DNA of 64,000 nucleotides from Candidatus Zixiibacteriota bacterium (GTDB taxonomy: Bacteria; Zixibacteria; MSB-5A5; GN15; JACZUZ01), in assembly GCA_024280775.1 (NCBI GenBank), contig JAJRPM010000004.1:124001-188000 (forward strand). Reading direction: 5' to 3'. Every line of letters starts with the position of its first letter. Position 1 is the stretch's first letter. Shown piece by piece: positions 54,501-64,000 of the stretch. Below the pieces are notes generated by a model, which worked only from the letters and a program-made list of their open reading frames with translations, was not told the DNA's origin and ran no database searches. The translations under genes were made by a program, and so were the position numbers.

Positions 54501-57500
54501 ACCCAGCTGAAGCGCTAAGAACAGCGCTCTGAGGCCCAACTTCAACAGCGAAACACTGTGTCACAGGCTCGCAGAACTCAACACTAACTGTGTCCTGACA
54601 AACAATCACCGGCGAAACATCAGCAGTCACCGTAACCGTGAAACTATCAACTGCGCTAATTCCGCAAGAATCTGTAACCCGAGTCCACAGTTGATACACA
54701 CCGGCAGTATCCGGGGTAAAGCAGATTGAACTGCTAAGAGTGTCAAAGCTCGCAAATGACGGTGTCTCGTATGCGACAATACCGCCACGTACATCATTTG
54801 CATCAACAGTCCGACAAATCTCCACTGTCCCGATATCGCAAATGAACACTGAGGTATCAGGAAGAGCCACGATAGTCGGAGGAGCGTTGAGTTCAACGTT
54901 AACTTCAAACACACAAGTATCAGAGCCACATTCTGAAGTAGCGACTGTAGTGATCGTATACAGTCCCGCTGTGTCCGCGTTGAATGACACCATACCGGCG
55001 TCATAACTTCCAACCGGACTAACAGTGACTATAGCGCCACCGGTAATTACTCCGACAGGACGACGCACCAATCCTGGGGCGCATAGGAATTCACTTGAAG
55101 GAGGCGGACAGGTAAATGCCGGCTGTCCGCCGATTACCACATTGAATACCACATTACAGCTATCAGTCCCGCAACCGCTACCGGCAGAAAGCGCCACTTC
55201 ATATACACCAGAAGTATCTGCGAAGAAACACAATTGGCCGTTGGCGTATGTTCCAAATGATGCGCTAACCACAGAACTCGCCGGTGACACATCAATTATC
55301 TGGCAGACAGTATCCGCGCCGCAAAGCATTACATCAATAGTATCCGGAGGACAGGCAATAGTAGCCTGAGGAACAATCTGCGGAGTAATCCAGGTGGTAT
55401 CAGCTCCAACAGCGCCACAGCTATCAGTAGCCACAATAATCACTGCGATAGAACCGGTATCAATCGGGGTCAAACACACCGTTCCGGTGATCGGATCATA
55501 AGAGCCATAAGGCAAAACCCGAACATCAAGTAAATCATATTCCGCATCTGAAATCCCAACCGGGATACAAACCTCCGTCAATCCGCAACCACTAACTGTA
55601 GTGTCGACACCAGCAACAACCACTGGAGCGCTATTGATTCGAACATCAACTACGATAGTTTTCTGTACAAACATTCCGCACGAATCAATAACCGTCACAG
55701 TAACCGGTGTCCTGCCGCTAACTCCCGCCGTGAAACAAATCGAACCAGTAGTCTCATCATAACGCGCCCCACCGGAGGTGGTAATAGCCATCACATTACC
55801 ATCAGTGTCAATTATATCAATGGGCACACAAACCTCGCCCGGAGCGCAAAGCAAAGCAATTGAATCCACCGGATCAGAAATCACCGGCGGCGAATTAACT
55901 ATCACAGAAACCACAACTGTATCAGCGGCAACCATACCGCAGGAATCGACGGCAGTAGTTATAATAGAATACTCACCTCCGGCATTCGAGGGAGTAAAGC
56001 ACACAGTTCCCGCTAGTTCATCATAAACACCGTAGTTCACACCCACCGAGAACAGGTTTCCATCATCATCGCGAGCGTCAACCGGCAAACATATCTCTTC
56101 AGCGCTACAGAGAAATACCGAAGTGTCAACCGGAGCAACAACTACCGGCGCACGATTGACCACCGCATTGACATAGATGGAATCGACATCACTTGCGCCG
56201 CAATTATCCACGCCGGTAACTGTAAAGAGATATAGTCCGGTAGTGTCAATACTAACACAAACTTTTCCAGTAATCGGATTGTAAGAGCCAAAAGGCGCAA
56301 CCTGCACACCAGCAAGGTTGTAGTCTGCATCGGAGATACCAACCGAAAAACAAACATCCTGAGGTTCGCAAAGCAATGCCGCGATATCAGGAGCCGTAAT
56401 CACCAACGGATTAGAGTTCATAGTCACATTGGCGATAAACGAACAAGTGTCCACAAAACAGCCATTGGTGACAATCATCTCAATCTCTTTCACCACTGAA
56501 CAATTGGTGAAGAAATAGATTTCATCATTTATCGCATCATAACCCACCGAAGGCTGGGTGATAACCACTTCAGCTCCAGCAGGAACATTCAAACCGCCGA
56601 AACGCAAGGTATCGGGCTGGCAGATAAATATCGAAGTGTCAACAGGGCAATTCAAAGTAAAGTCAGCGCCTATATTGACTATGACAACTATAGTATCGCT
56701 GGCGACTGCCCCGCAGGAATCAGCAACATTGACAATCAAAGTAAATGCGCCATCATTTTGTGGAGTAAAACAAACCTCACGAGCTTGGGAATTCCATGTT
56801 CCCCCCACAGCGGTTACAGAGGCAATATTGCCGTCAACGTCCCCATAAGTCACAGGCACACACACTTCAGTAGTTACACACTGCAAATCCAGCGTATCAC
56901 TAGCAAACGATGCTGTCGGAGGCGTATTGCCGATTACGGTAACGACTGTCGTATCTGCGGAAACCAATCCGCAACTATCTGTAGCGGTCAACACAATGTT
57001 GTATGTCCCAGAAGTATCGGGGTCAAAACAGATCTCACCATTATTGTAGAAGATGCTTGTTCCACCGCTAGCGACGACAGAAACGATATTGCTGTCAATA
57101 TCAGAAACTCCAAACGGCAAACAAACCGTCGTACCACCACAACCTAGAATAGTAGTGTCAGCGGCGGCGACTACCACCGGCGCGCTGTTGAGATCAATAA
57201 TAGCGATTGTCGTATCTGAGGTTAGGGCCCCACAGGAGTCTAGAGCATTTATCACTATGATATATGTACCGGAGGTATCAGGTATGAAACAGATTTCATT
57301 ACCTCTATCGATAGCCCCTATTACAGTCACCGACTGCAAATTATCATCCTGTACCGAATAGCCAAAACAAAGTTCAACTGGAGCGCAAAGTGAAGTGTCG
57401 CAAAGTTTTTTACTCATTACCAACGGCGCTTCATTTAGGGTGATATACAAATTCACAGTATCGCTAACAATCAATCCACAGGAATCAGTCGCTGTGGCTA

Positions 57501-60500
57501 TGATAGTCTGCTGACCCGATGCGCTAACAAACGCGCATATCTGCCCGTTGCTGTACACACCACCGACAACATCAATCGTGGCGAGATTATTATCTATATC
57601 GAAGATGCTAGCCGAGAAACAAATCGAATCCGGCGCACATAACGTCAACGACTGATCAGCCCTCAAGTCCACTACCGGAACGCTATTCTTCAGGACAGTG
57701 ACGATAGTAGTGTCATAAGCTGTTAACCCGCAAGAATCAGTGACCGAAAGCGCAATCAAATACTCTCCTGCGCTATTTGCCCCGAAGCACACCGTGTCAT
57801 TAGTGATATAACCGATATTTGTAGTTATCGAAGCAATATTGCTATCGATGTCACTTGCGCCGAAGTGGAAAAACAATTTCTCATTATCGCAGATGAACAC
57901 AGTCGTGTCATTCGGCCCGCTCAATGTCGGAGCGCTATTGAAGACCACTCTCACACGGAACGAGCAACTATCAGCCCCGCAGGCTGTCTGCGCCACCACA
58001 CCAATATCATACACACCCGAAGTGTCAGCGACAAAACTCACAAATCCATTCTGATACTGACCGATTGGAGATACGACAACCTCCGCAGAACCAGCCATCA
58101 AACCCACCGGCGTAACAATCACCGCTCCCGAATCACACACAAATACAGAAGTATCCACCGGACAAGTCAAAGTCGCGGCTTCGCCCACCGTCACAGCAAA
58201 GACAATTGTGCAACTATCAACGCCGCAACTAGTCCCGGCGCTAACAGCAATTTCATAGGTTCCACTGGTATCAGCGGTAAAGCTCAACACACCGTTGCTG
58301 ATTGTCCCGAACGACGATGTCAAATCCGCATTCGACGGACTAAACGTCAGGGCATAATTAACCTGATTCGGTCCGCACACTGTCATTGCCACCGGAACGA
58401 CTGGACAACTCAAAGCCGGAATAACGCCGGATGTAACTGTAACAGATATCGTATCAACACTGGTAGCGCCACAATCATCAGTGGCTACTACAATTTCTTC
58501 AAAGACTCCCTCACGCGCCGGCGTAAAGCAAATTGATTTCGTATTTGGATTGTAATATCCAATCGAGGGAACGACACTCACGATGTTTGCATTGCCTGCT
58601 ATCGACGGAATCGAAACCGGAAGACAAATCTCAGCTAATGAACATTGGAATATTGTAGTGTCAGCGCCAAGGGTAATCTGAGGAGCTTGATTGAAATCAA
58701 TAGTGATAATTGCCGTATCGCTGGCAACCGCGCCACAATCGTCGATCACTGACCCGATTACGGTATATACTCCAGCAGTATCTGGAGTGAAACAAATCAA
58801 GCGCCCCAACAAATCATACTGGCCGATATTCGGAGTAATCACCGGAACAGGACCATCAATATCACTTGAGACAAAGGAAACACAAATTTGTTGCGGCCCG
58901 CAAAGTTGCAAACTCAAATCAGCCCCGGCAACAACCTCGGGAGCCTGATTGACAACTGCATTGATAACCAAAGTATCGCTGGAACTAGCGCCACAATCAT
59001 CTGTCACAGTCACTACCGTCACATAGGTTCCGGTAGTGTCAACACTCTGACATACAACCCCTTGAATCTTATCATAGACACCGCCATTACTGACGGTTAC
59101 TGTAGTATTCCCATAATCCAAATCCGAAATACCTACCGGCAGGCAAATAGTAGCCGGTGCGCAAATCGTAGTATCCAACACCGGAGCCGCTATCACCAGA
59201 GGCGCTGAATTCATCGTAACATTCACATTGAAGGTACACGTGTCAGTTTGGCAGCCATTGCTGACAATGGCGGTGAGCTTCTTATTAACACTGCAATTAG
59301 TGAAGAAACAAATCGTCCCGGTGGAATCGTTATAGTAGGCCGTCTTGGGAAATATCTCCACTGTGACATCTGGCGGAAAAACTCCAAACGGAACACATAC
59401 ATCACCTGTGTCACAAACAAATATATTTGTATCAACTGGGCAGTTCACCGGAGCAAACACGGATTCGCTGACTGTTACAACAATAGTGTCGCTGGCGCTG
59501 AGTCCGCAAGAATCAGTGGCGGTGACAATAGCGGTGAAATCTCCAGGCCCGCTGGCGGCAAAACACAAATCGCCAGTCATCGGATCAATGGTTCCAAGTG
59601 TAGTAGTAATCGAAAGAATGTCGTTATCCACATCAGTGACAGTCAGGGGAACGCATATATCCTGCAAACCACAACCAGCAACAGAATAGTCCCCCGGAAG
59701 TGTAACTACCGGAGCATTCCCAGGTAACACTAGAACGCGAATAGTATCAGTTGGAATCTCATTGGCGTACATCTGCGGATTACTACGAATACAACTATCG
59801 GTAATCTGAAACACAAATTCAAATACTGTCGGCGCGCTCAAAGTCCCCGGCGCAAAACAGGCAACTCCGGAGGTATCAGTAGTCATAGAGAATGAGCCCC
59901 CGCCGCCAATCTGAGTTATTTCAACTCTGTCGCCAAAATTAGGATCAGAACCAGCGACGATAAAGCACAGTGTGTCAACACCGCAGGCGCTAAGCGTATC
60001 GGTGTAACTAAATAACTGCGGCGGATCATTCAATGCAACCAACAGACAAATCTGTTGCTCATCAAAACTACAATCATCACTAGCTCTTACAGTAAAGCAA
60101 TACACTCCGCTAGTATCAGCGGTAAAGGTAATCAAACCACTCTGGTCAATTGTTCCGGCTCCGCCAGTCAATGACCAGACAATAGCGTCAAAGTCACCAT
60201 CAAAGGCCGTAACTTGATGCGAAATCGTCCCGCCACCTAGACAAGACTGGTAGCTACGCTCATTAACCATAATCACCGGAGCGGTGTTTATCAGCACATC
60301 GACATTGGTAATGCAAGTGTCAGCTTTGCCGTCAGGCCCCAAACAAACAAGTTCAAAAGTGTACAAACCAGAAGTATCAGCGAAAAAGCAAACGCTATCG
60401 CCACTGAAGGTACCGTAGTTAACAGTGTTGGTGTAACCTGGTTTCGTTGTCGCGACAAATGAAGTCAAACAAACTTCCTGTGGCTCGCAAATGACTATTG

Positions 60501-61422
60501 CAGTGTCAGTCGGACATGAAATCTGAACTGGTGGCGAGCAGGCCAACGAATCAATTGTGAACGGATGACAGTCACTCGATGCTCCCAAAACCAAACACGA
60601 GTCATTCGCGGTAATCTCAGCGCAAGCGCTTGTATTCCGCTCCAAGCACGGGCCAAAAGGCTCTTCGCCCAGGAAGCGGGCTTGAATCGTGTAGCCCCCG
60701 TCAGCGGTAGGAAGCGCCAGTCGTACGCAGGCGGCTCCTCCCACACTTGTAACAACCGTGTCCTCGCTACTGGCAGAAGAACCCGAACCGCAATCTCCAG
60801 AATTGATAGAAACAATAACACTGCGTCCGGCCAAACCAATAGAGCCGCCATTAGGACAATACACAGCGAGATTGACACAAATATCAATAGAATCCCCCAC
60901 AACCGTGGAACAAATCGAAGTGTCAAGAGCAGGCGAAGTGATATTGAGAAAAGTATTGGCGTTGATGAAACTTGTTTGTGCGCTAAGTCCCGAAACCGAG
61001 CCTGAGGCGCTGACTATCAACTGGTCGCCTATAGCATTGTCATAAGGCAAAGCCCAGGAAGTCAGGAACTTGCCATTGCTATCGGCAAACACCGTCCAGG
61101 GGAAATGTCCAACACCTGCGGTCGGGTCTAATGCGTCGCGCAAAACCTGAACAGTAACGCTCTCACCCGGCTGAAAATTCACACCATTGATTTCAACTGT
61201 TGAACCGGGCATATAGTCCATTCTATCGGTGGAAACAGCCGCCAACGATGCAACAACTGTAGTAGCGCTGGTGTCAGTAATCTGGTTGGTGGTCGATCCG
61301 GACTTTTGCGCAAAGACCGCGCCACCAAAGCCCAACGAAAAAGTGACCGACAATATCCCCAACAACAAAAGCCGCATAGCCAGGGATTGCCTAAGGCTCC
61401 CATCAAGATGCTTTCTTGACAT
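51559..61422 (-). CDS. Giant secreted Cys-rich Ig/cadherin-like repeat protein with cohesin-like and dockerin-like modules and a C-terminal type-A (T9SS-like) sorting domain
   Basis: Signal peptide after MSRKHLDGSLRQSLAMRLLLLGILSVTFSLGFGGAVFAQ; more than a dozen ...VCF.PDTSGTY.I...ATDSCG..A.DT repeats; dockerin-like GDLNLNGLAYEVADAV...SDINADGATLTVADLVHLIRVLIGD; C-terminus FALSQNYPNPFNPSTKIELSLP...GVYLYSAKAG. ORF opens at 61509; start at 61422 (or 61479) preferred. Confidence 0.9.
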   Translation of the reverse strand: MSRKHLDGSLRQSLAMRLLLLGILSVTFSLGFGGAVFAQKSGSTTNQITDTSATTVVASLAAVSTDRMDYMPGSTVEINGVNFQPGESVTVQVLRDALDPTAGVGHFPWTVFADSNGKFLTSWALPYDNAIGDQLIVSASGSVSGLSAQTSFINANTFLNITSPALDTSICSTVVGDSIDICVNLAVYCPNGGSIGLAGRSVIVSINSGDCGSGSSASSEDTVVTSVGGAACVRLALPTADGGYTIQARFLGEEPFGPCLERNTSACAEITANDSCLVLGASSDCHPFTIDSLACSPPVQISCPTDTAIVICEPQEVCLTSFVATTKPGYTNTVNYGTFSGDSVCFFADTSGLYTFELVCLGPDGKADTCITNVDVLINTAPVIMVNERSYQSCLGGGTISHQVTAFDGDFDAIVWSLTGGAGTIDQSGLITFTADTSGVYCFTVRASDDCSFDEQQICLLVALNDPPQLFSYTDTLSACGVDTLCFIVAGSDPNFGDRVEITQIGGGGSFSMTTDTSGVACFAPGTLSAPTVFEFVFQITDSCIRSNPQMYANEIPTDTIRVLVLPGNAPVVTLPGDYSVAGCGLQDICVPLTVTDVDNDILSITTTLGTIDPMTGDLCFAASGPGDFTAIVTATDSCGLSASDTIVVTVSESVFAPVNCPVDTNIFVCDTGDVCVPFGVFPPDVTVEIFPKTAYYNDSTGTICFFTNCSVNKKLTAIVSNGCQTDTCTFNVNVTMNSAPLVIAAPVLDTTICAPATICLPVGISDLDYGNTTVTVSNGGVYDKIQGVVCQSVDTTGTYVTVVTVTDDCGASSSDTLVINAVVNQAPEVVAGADLSLQLCGPQQICVSFVSSDIDGPVPVITPNIGQYDLLGRLICFTPDTAGVYTVIGSVIDDCGAVASDTAIITIDFNQAPQITLGADTTIFQCSLAEICLPVSIPSIAGNANIVSVVPSIGYYNPNTKSICFTPAREGVFEEIVVATDDCGATSVDTISVTVTSGVIPALSCPVVPVAMTVCGPNQVNYALTFSPSNADLTSSFGTISNGVLSFTADTSGTYEIAVSAGTSCGVDSCTIVFAVTVGEAATLTCPVDTSVFVCDSGAVIVTPVGLMAGSAEVVVSPIGQYQNGFVSFVADTSGVYDIGVVAQTACGADSCSFRVRVVFNSAPTLSGPNDTTVFICDNEKLFFHFGASDIDSNIASITTNIGYITNDTVCFGANSAGEYLIALSVTDSCGLTAYDTTIVTVLKNSVPVVDLRADQSLTLCAPDSICFSASIFDIDNNLATIDVVGGVYSNGQICAFVSASGQQTIIATATDSCGLIVSDTVNLYITLNEAPLVMSKKLCDTSLCAPVELCFGYSVQDDNLQSVTVIGAIDRGNEICFIPDTSGTYIIVINALDSCGALTSDTTIAIIDLNSAPVVVAAADTTILGCGGTTVCLPFGVSDIDSNIVSVVASGGTSIFYNNGEICFDPDTSGTYNIVLTATDSCGLVSADTTVVTVIGNTPPTASFASDTLDLQCVTTEVCVPVTYGDVDGNIASVTAVGGTWNSQAREVCFTPQNDGAFTLIVNVADSCGAVASDTIVVIVNIGADFTLNCPVDTSIFICQPDTLRFGGLNVPAGAEVVITQPSVGYDAINDEIYFFTNCSVVKEIEMIVTNGCFVDTCSFIANVTMNSNPLVITAPDIAALLCEPQDVCFSVGISDADYNLAGVQVAPFGSYNPITGKVCVSIDTTGLYLFTVTGVDNCGASDVDSIYVNAVVNRAPVVVAPVDTSVFLCSAEEICLPVDARDDDGNLFSVGVNYGVYDELAGTVCFTPSNAGGEYSIITTAVDSCGMVAADTVVVSVIVNSPPVISDPVDSIALLCAPGEVCVPIDIIDTDGNVMAITTSGGARYDETTGSICFTAGVSGRTPVTVTVIDSCGMFVQKTIVVDVRINSAPVVVAGVDTTVSGCGLTEVCIPVGISDAEYDLLDVRVLPYGSYDPITGTVCLTPIDTGSIAVIIVATDSCGAVGADTTWITPQIVPQATIACPPDTIDVMLCGADTVCQIIDVSPASSVVSASFGTYANGQLCFFADTSGVYEVALSAGSGCGTDSCNVVFNVVIGGQPAFTCPPPSSEFLCAPGLVRRPVGVITGGAIVTVSPVGSYDAGMVSFNADTAGLYTITTVATSECGSDTCVFEVNVELNAPPTIVALPDTSVFICDIGTVEICRTVDANDVRGGIVAYETPSFASFDTLSSSICFTPDTAGVYQLWTRVTDSCGISAVDSFTVTVTADVSPVIVCQDTVSVEFCEPVTQCFAVEVGPQSAVLSASAGSVIANDSICLALDTSGIYTVQLIAANNCGADTCELVVKATLLTTPTITCPTDQSLFACAPDTVCLPFTVTPPEAFPSVTAPAYIDFANSTVCIPITGDTTMTLTLTSSLSCAETSCTFTVTTDLDDAPVVSLGKDIDVFQCTIDSICIPVQLSDDEGNIVSVVADQGAYDPVRGVVCFLPATIGQFRIAVTATDSCGLFDTDTVAVNVTTGIAASIVCPEGIQQASLCAPDTVCLLIPVTPGVDSLNVSFGSYNATTRELCFFADTSGIYVIDMNAFAPCGNASCQVTVDVKITSTPELSCPAPIDTLLCVGQVDSFSVNVGAMTNGSVVEVKPFGTYNNGVVTFAVDTAGLYVFDVLASTSCGSDSCHFEVNIRNNSVPELTLPQGLMLARCADDTTTICLNGILATDAEGDAVTITKICGPGELQVFPGDSAEICFLPASADSVYEFCIQVTDGCHTRTESFFVTLFPTSDCGVCLTVSIVGPECTPVGQEVNVDIVAETNEPIGGYDMLISYDQSALAFLSAGIGGAVTDWEYFTFRQGPFTNCGGGCPNGLLRLVAIADINDGANHPPDSAFQPQGVLARLKFRISNDQSLGNQFVPVSFYWLDCGDNGFSDPGGDNLFIDARIFNAENKLVWDEFDDVAFPESSRLIGVGSPDASCPLDGKYTPSRCVDFVNGGVCIIDPDKIDARGDLNLNGLAYEVADAVVYTNYFVIGLDAFIFSIAGQTAASDINADGATLTVADLVHLIRVLIGDAEPIPRLAFNTRQPAVLFTENETGYAVTSDADIALGAAFLTFSYSGAPPESITLGSGAGNMDLAYRIEDGMIRALVYESPDAAQGEVIPSGKASLLSVNVPASYQGELKLVSAEFSDANGWQVINGRIAEKVIPTTFALSQNYPNPFNPSTKIELSLPQRSAWSITVYNMLGQTVRKLTGEDDPGVIQVNWDGKNEHGASVASGVYLYSAKAGAFAATKKMLLLK
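53300..60500 (-). repeat. Array of about 60-100-aa degenerate Cys-containing beta-sandwich-type modules within the giant gene
   Basis: Recurrent DSCG/DDCG, CGxDSC, ICLPFGVSDxD, VCFxPDTSG motifs. Boundaries approximate. Confidence 0.8.
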
Positions 61423-62435
61423 TGTCACTCCAGACTTGATATGACTTCTTGAATTTAGATAGTCCACTAAAGACTTCATCCACAGCGCTCCCTGATGTGT
61501 ATTCCGCAAAATTCGTTCAAACTAAAACCCAAGCTCTTCAACTCAGAAACTGCGACAATTGCAAAACAACGGTAATCAAAGAGGCCGGTGTAGCTAATAT
61601 ATCGAGGGGACATTTCCTGATTTCCAGACCAATCCGCAATTCCGCACCAGCTATTTGAAGCTAACGCATTTTTTGCGGTTGTATTCTGGTATATATGATG
61701 ACTAACAGCTGTCTTCGTAAGGGCGAAGTAATTGACGTAAGAGTCCATCTGGACAGTGTTTAATATACCATATTTCATGCTCTCGTCAATGCCAATCTCT
61801 CTGCGCCAAACAGGAATAGAATCCATTGGAATATCCGTTGAAGTAATAATTGAAGTATCCACTGAATTATCCATTGAGACCGTATCCCTTTCGCCAACTA
61901 ATGCGCAATAGCATGCATAATTGGCATCTGGATTCAGGATTATATTCGCTGGTTTTCGTTCGTCTCTCAAAAGGCAATCTCTTGTCTTACAGCACATTAC
62001 AAACCGGGTATCATCCCCCGGGGCATTTCAACTTACCCCGAACAATATGAACTACTGCCAATATCCGCAAAATCTGTGCGAACATTCCCCTCCAATGCCT
62101 CGTAATTGAAAACGAATGACTACTAGTCTTTCGCAAAGCGCTAGTCAAAGAGAATCAGAAAAGTCAATTGGGCCAACTATTTGCCCACAATTGAATCGAC
62201 ATTACAGGACAATCGAATTGTTGTCATCAAGTATCAACAACCGCCATTGTCCATAATCTGCCAGAAAGAAGCCCAACAAAATCCAGATTCCTGCGTTAAT
62301 AAAACAAGATGGGCCTCAGTTCGCCCCAATTTACTTATATTGTCTTTAGTATCAAGTTCCTTCAATCATGGAACTAGTCAATCAATCGGATATGAATAAA
62401 CAACTGGAATCCGCAAAAGGAACCAAGGAGAAACA

Positions 62436-64000
62436 ATGTCAAAAAGCGGTAAAAACACTAGTTCCCTCCAACATCTAAAATCTCACATCTTACACCCGTT
62501 AGCGATGGTAATCGTCGTCTTTACCCTATTTTCTAACTCAACGCCTATTTTGGCTGTCCCGCCAGACTATGACTACCAGCCGTCTACCATCGATCCACAT
62601 AGCAGTCCAAACCCCACTGCGCAAACTATCTACCGCGAAAGCTTAGTGGCCCAAAGATACAACCTCGATAGTGTGGCGACTTTCCAATTCACCGGAATAA
62701 ACGGAAGTGATGTCTGGGGATGGGTTTCTCCAACTGGCGACCAATACGCCATCATGGGCATCAATGAAGGTATCGTCTTTGTCAATGTCACAACCATGAC
62801 TATAGTCGATACCATACCGGCATTCACCGGACCCTGCCTCTGGCAAGACATCAAAACCTATAGAAATTATGCATACTCTGTCTCAGAATGCGCTGGCAAC
62901 GGCATCATGATTATGGACCTGAGCTTCCTCCCAGATAGTGTCCATTTCGTGCGCTCAATACCAATCGCAGAAGACACTGTTTCGGGGCAGACACTAATGT
63001 CCTCACACAACATCTCTATTGACACAGCAAAAGGCTTCGCATATTTCGAGGGCGTCGGAGGGCCACTTAGCGTTTTTGTTCATGACCTGTCAGACCCGGA
63101 AAACCCCCAACTAATTTCTTCCTTTGGCGACCTCAATAATCAGATTCATGATCTTTTTGTAAGAAACGACACAGCTTATGTAGCCGATGGCGCGGTATCA
63201 TATTCAATCTGGGATCTGTCCGACGAACTCAACCCGCAACTCCTAAGCCGCTGGCAGCCACCCCAATCCGGCTTCACCCACAATATCTGGCCAACAAAAG
63301 ATGGCAAACGAGTTGTCACTACCGAGGAAACTCCCGGAAAGACAGTTAAGCTCTGGAACATAGAAAACCTCGACGACGTACAGCTCGAAGCCGAATTCCT
63401 AGGAGCCAGCGGCCTGGCTCATAATGCCCAAATAGAAGGCGATCTCATTTACGTCTCCCATTATGAATCCGGCGTCAGTGTCCTCGATATTTCCGACTCA
63501 AAGTGTATCGAAGAAGTAGCGAATTTCGACACCTGGATTCCCAGTGACAGGCCCGTATTCAACGGAACGTGGGGAGTCTACCCCCATGGCAAAGACTCAC
63601 TGGTTTTCGCCAGCAATTTCGATGGTAGACTATTTATTCTCAAACTTCGCGTAGATACGACGATACCAATCGCAGATTCTGACTCCGACGGTGTCCGTGA
63701 CTTCTGTGACAACTGCCCCAGTCTCCCGAACCCGCTTCAAACTGATGACGACTTCGACGGCGTAGGTGATATATGCGGCGCTCCTCAAAAAGTCAGAATC
63801 GACGACGAACTAGCCGAAACCCCGATCATCAGATGGACCTACAGCTCCAGCCCGCTTGTGCTGGGCTACGATATCTATCTAGCAAGACTCGATGATTCGG
63901 CCCTAATCTGCGGCATCCCCAACGAACAACCAATCTGGGGCTCACAGCACAAAGTAAATACCGGAATAGTCACAACCGGCGAATACACATTCACCGGACT
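62436..64000 (+). CDS. Secreted LVIVD-repeat / choice-of-anchor-B-like protein with thrombospondin type-3-like Ca-binding segment, partial (runs off the right edge)
   Basis: SD-like AAGGAG then ATG at 62436; MSKSGKNTSSLQHLKSHILHPLAMVIVVFTLFSNSTPILA...GISGSDVWGW-like GINGSDVWGWVSPTGDQYAIMGINEG...SSHNISIDTAKGFAYFEG; DSDSDGVRDFCDNCPSLPNPLQTDDDFDGVGDICG. No stop before the window end, so absent from the ORF track. Confidence 0.85.
   Translation, partial: MSKSGKNTSSLQHLKSHILHPLAMVIVVFTLFSNSTPILAVPPDYDYQPSTIDPHSSPNPTAQTIYRESLVAQRYNLDSVATFQFTGINGSDVWGWVSPTGDQYAIMGINEGIVFVNVTTMTIVDTIPAFTGPCLWQDIKTYRNYAYSVSECAGNGIMIMDLSFLPDSVHFVRSIPIAEDTVSGQTLMSSHNISIDTAKGFAYFEGVGGPLSVFVHDLSDPENPQLISSFGDLNNQIHDLFVRNDTAYVADGAVSYSIWDLSDELNPQLLSRWQPPQSGFTHNIWPTKDGKRVVTTEETPGKTVKLWNIENLDDVQLEAEFLGASGLAHNAQIEGDLIYVSHYESGVSVLDISDSKCIEEVANFDTWIPSDRPVFNGTWGVYPHGKDSLVFASNFDGRLFILKLRVDTTIPIADSDSDGVRDFCDNCPSLPNPLQTDDDFDGVGDICGAPQKVRIDDELAETPIIRWTYSSSPLVLGYDIYLARLDDSALICGIPNEQPIWGSQHKVNTGIVTTGEYTFTG

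Noticed and set aside
57865-58536. 223-aa and other + strand ORFs (54029-60000) opposite the giant gene
   Set aside because: Antisense to repetitive low-stop sequence; composition (Ser/Thr/His-rich) is typical of shadow ORFs.
61476-61997. 173-aa minus ORF upstream of the giant gene
   Set aside because: No recognisable features, overlaps the putative start of the giant CDS; more likely 5' UTR/intergenic, though expression data could change this.
1-64000. CRISPR arrays, tRNA/rRNA genes, transposases, phage genes
   Set aside because: Intergenic regions were scanned by eye for direct-repeat/spacer periodicity, T-loop motifs and transposase motifs; nothing supportable was found. A tRNAscan/minced run would be decisive.

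Overview
64 kb of bacterial chromosome, mostly housekeeping genes. The YPNPFNP-type C-terminal sorting domain on a giant secreted protein suggests an FCB-type lineage (for example Zixibacteria-like), but this is an inference. Main blocks, left to right: the 5' part of a large secreted Cys-rich protein (1-2576, -); a staphylococcal-nuclease homolog; a trpS-scpA-scpB-rluB run; a 6-phosphofructokinase; a site-2 protease; a polyferredoxin plus FAD oxidoreductase pair; lgt; penicillin acylase; a complete heme locus (hemA-C-D-B-L-E-N-G on -, hemH divergent on +); a lone TIR-STAND NTPase (candidate defense gene); creatininase, pseudo-receiver, rhomboid and trxA genes; dtd-maf-rodZ-like; smc-ftsY-yjbQ-rlmH; a 3.3-kaa Cys-rich repeat protein with cohesin-like, dockerin-like and type-A sorting domains; and the start of an LVIVD/choice-of-anchor-B-type secreted protein. 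Most notable: (i) smc is split by an in-frame TAA at a probable Gln codon, immediately followed by ATG; (ii) hemH is fused to a multi-TM domain through a 29-bp tandem dispersed repeat, and a copy of the same repeat family sits inside the hem operon; (iii) an isolated TIR-STAND gene; (iv) a Cys-Pro-motif tail on HemA; (v) a C9/G9 homopolymer early in hemD; (vi) a possible structured ncRNA at about 17640-17866. No tRNA, rRNA, CRISPR array, transposase or phage genes were recognised. All family calls are from reading motifs by eye; no searches were run.
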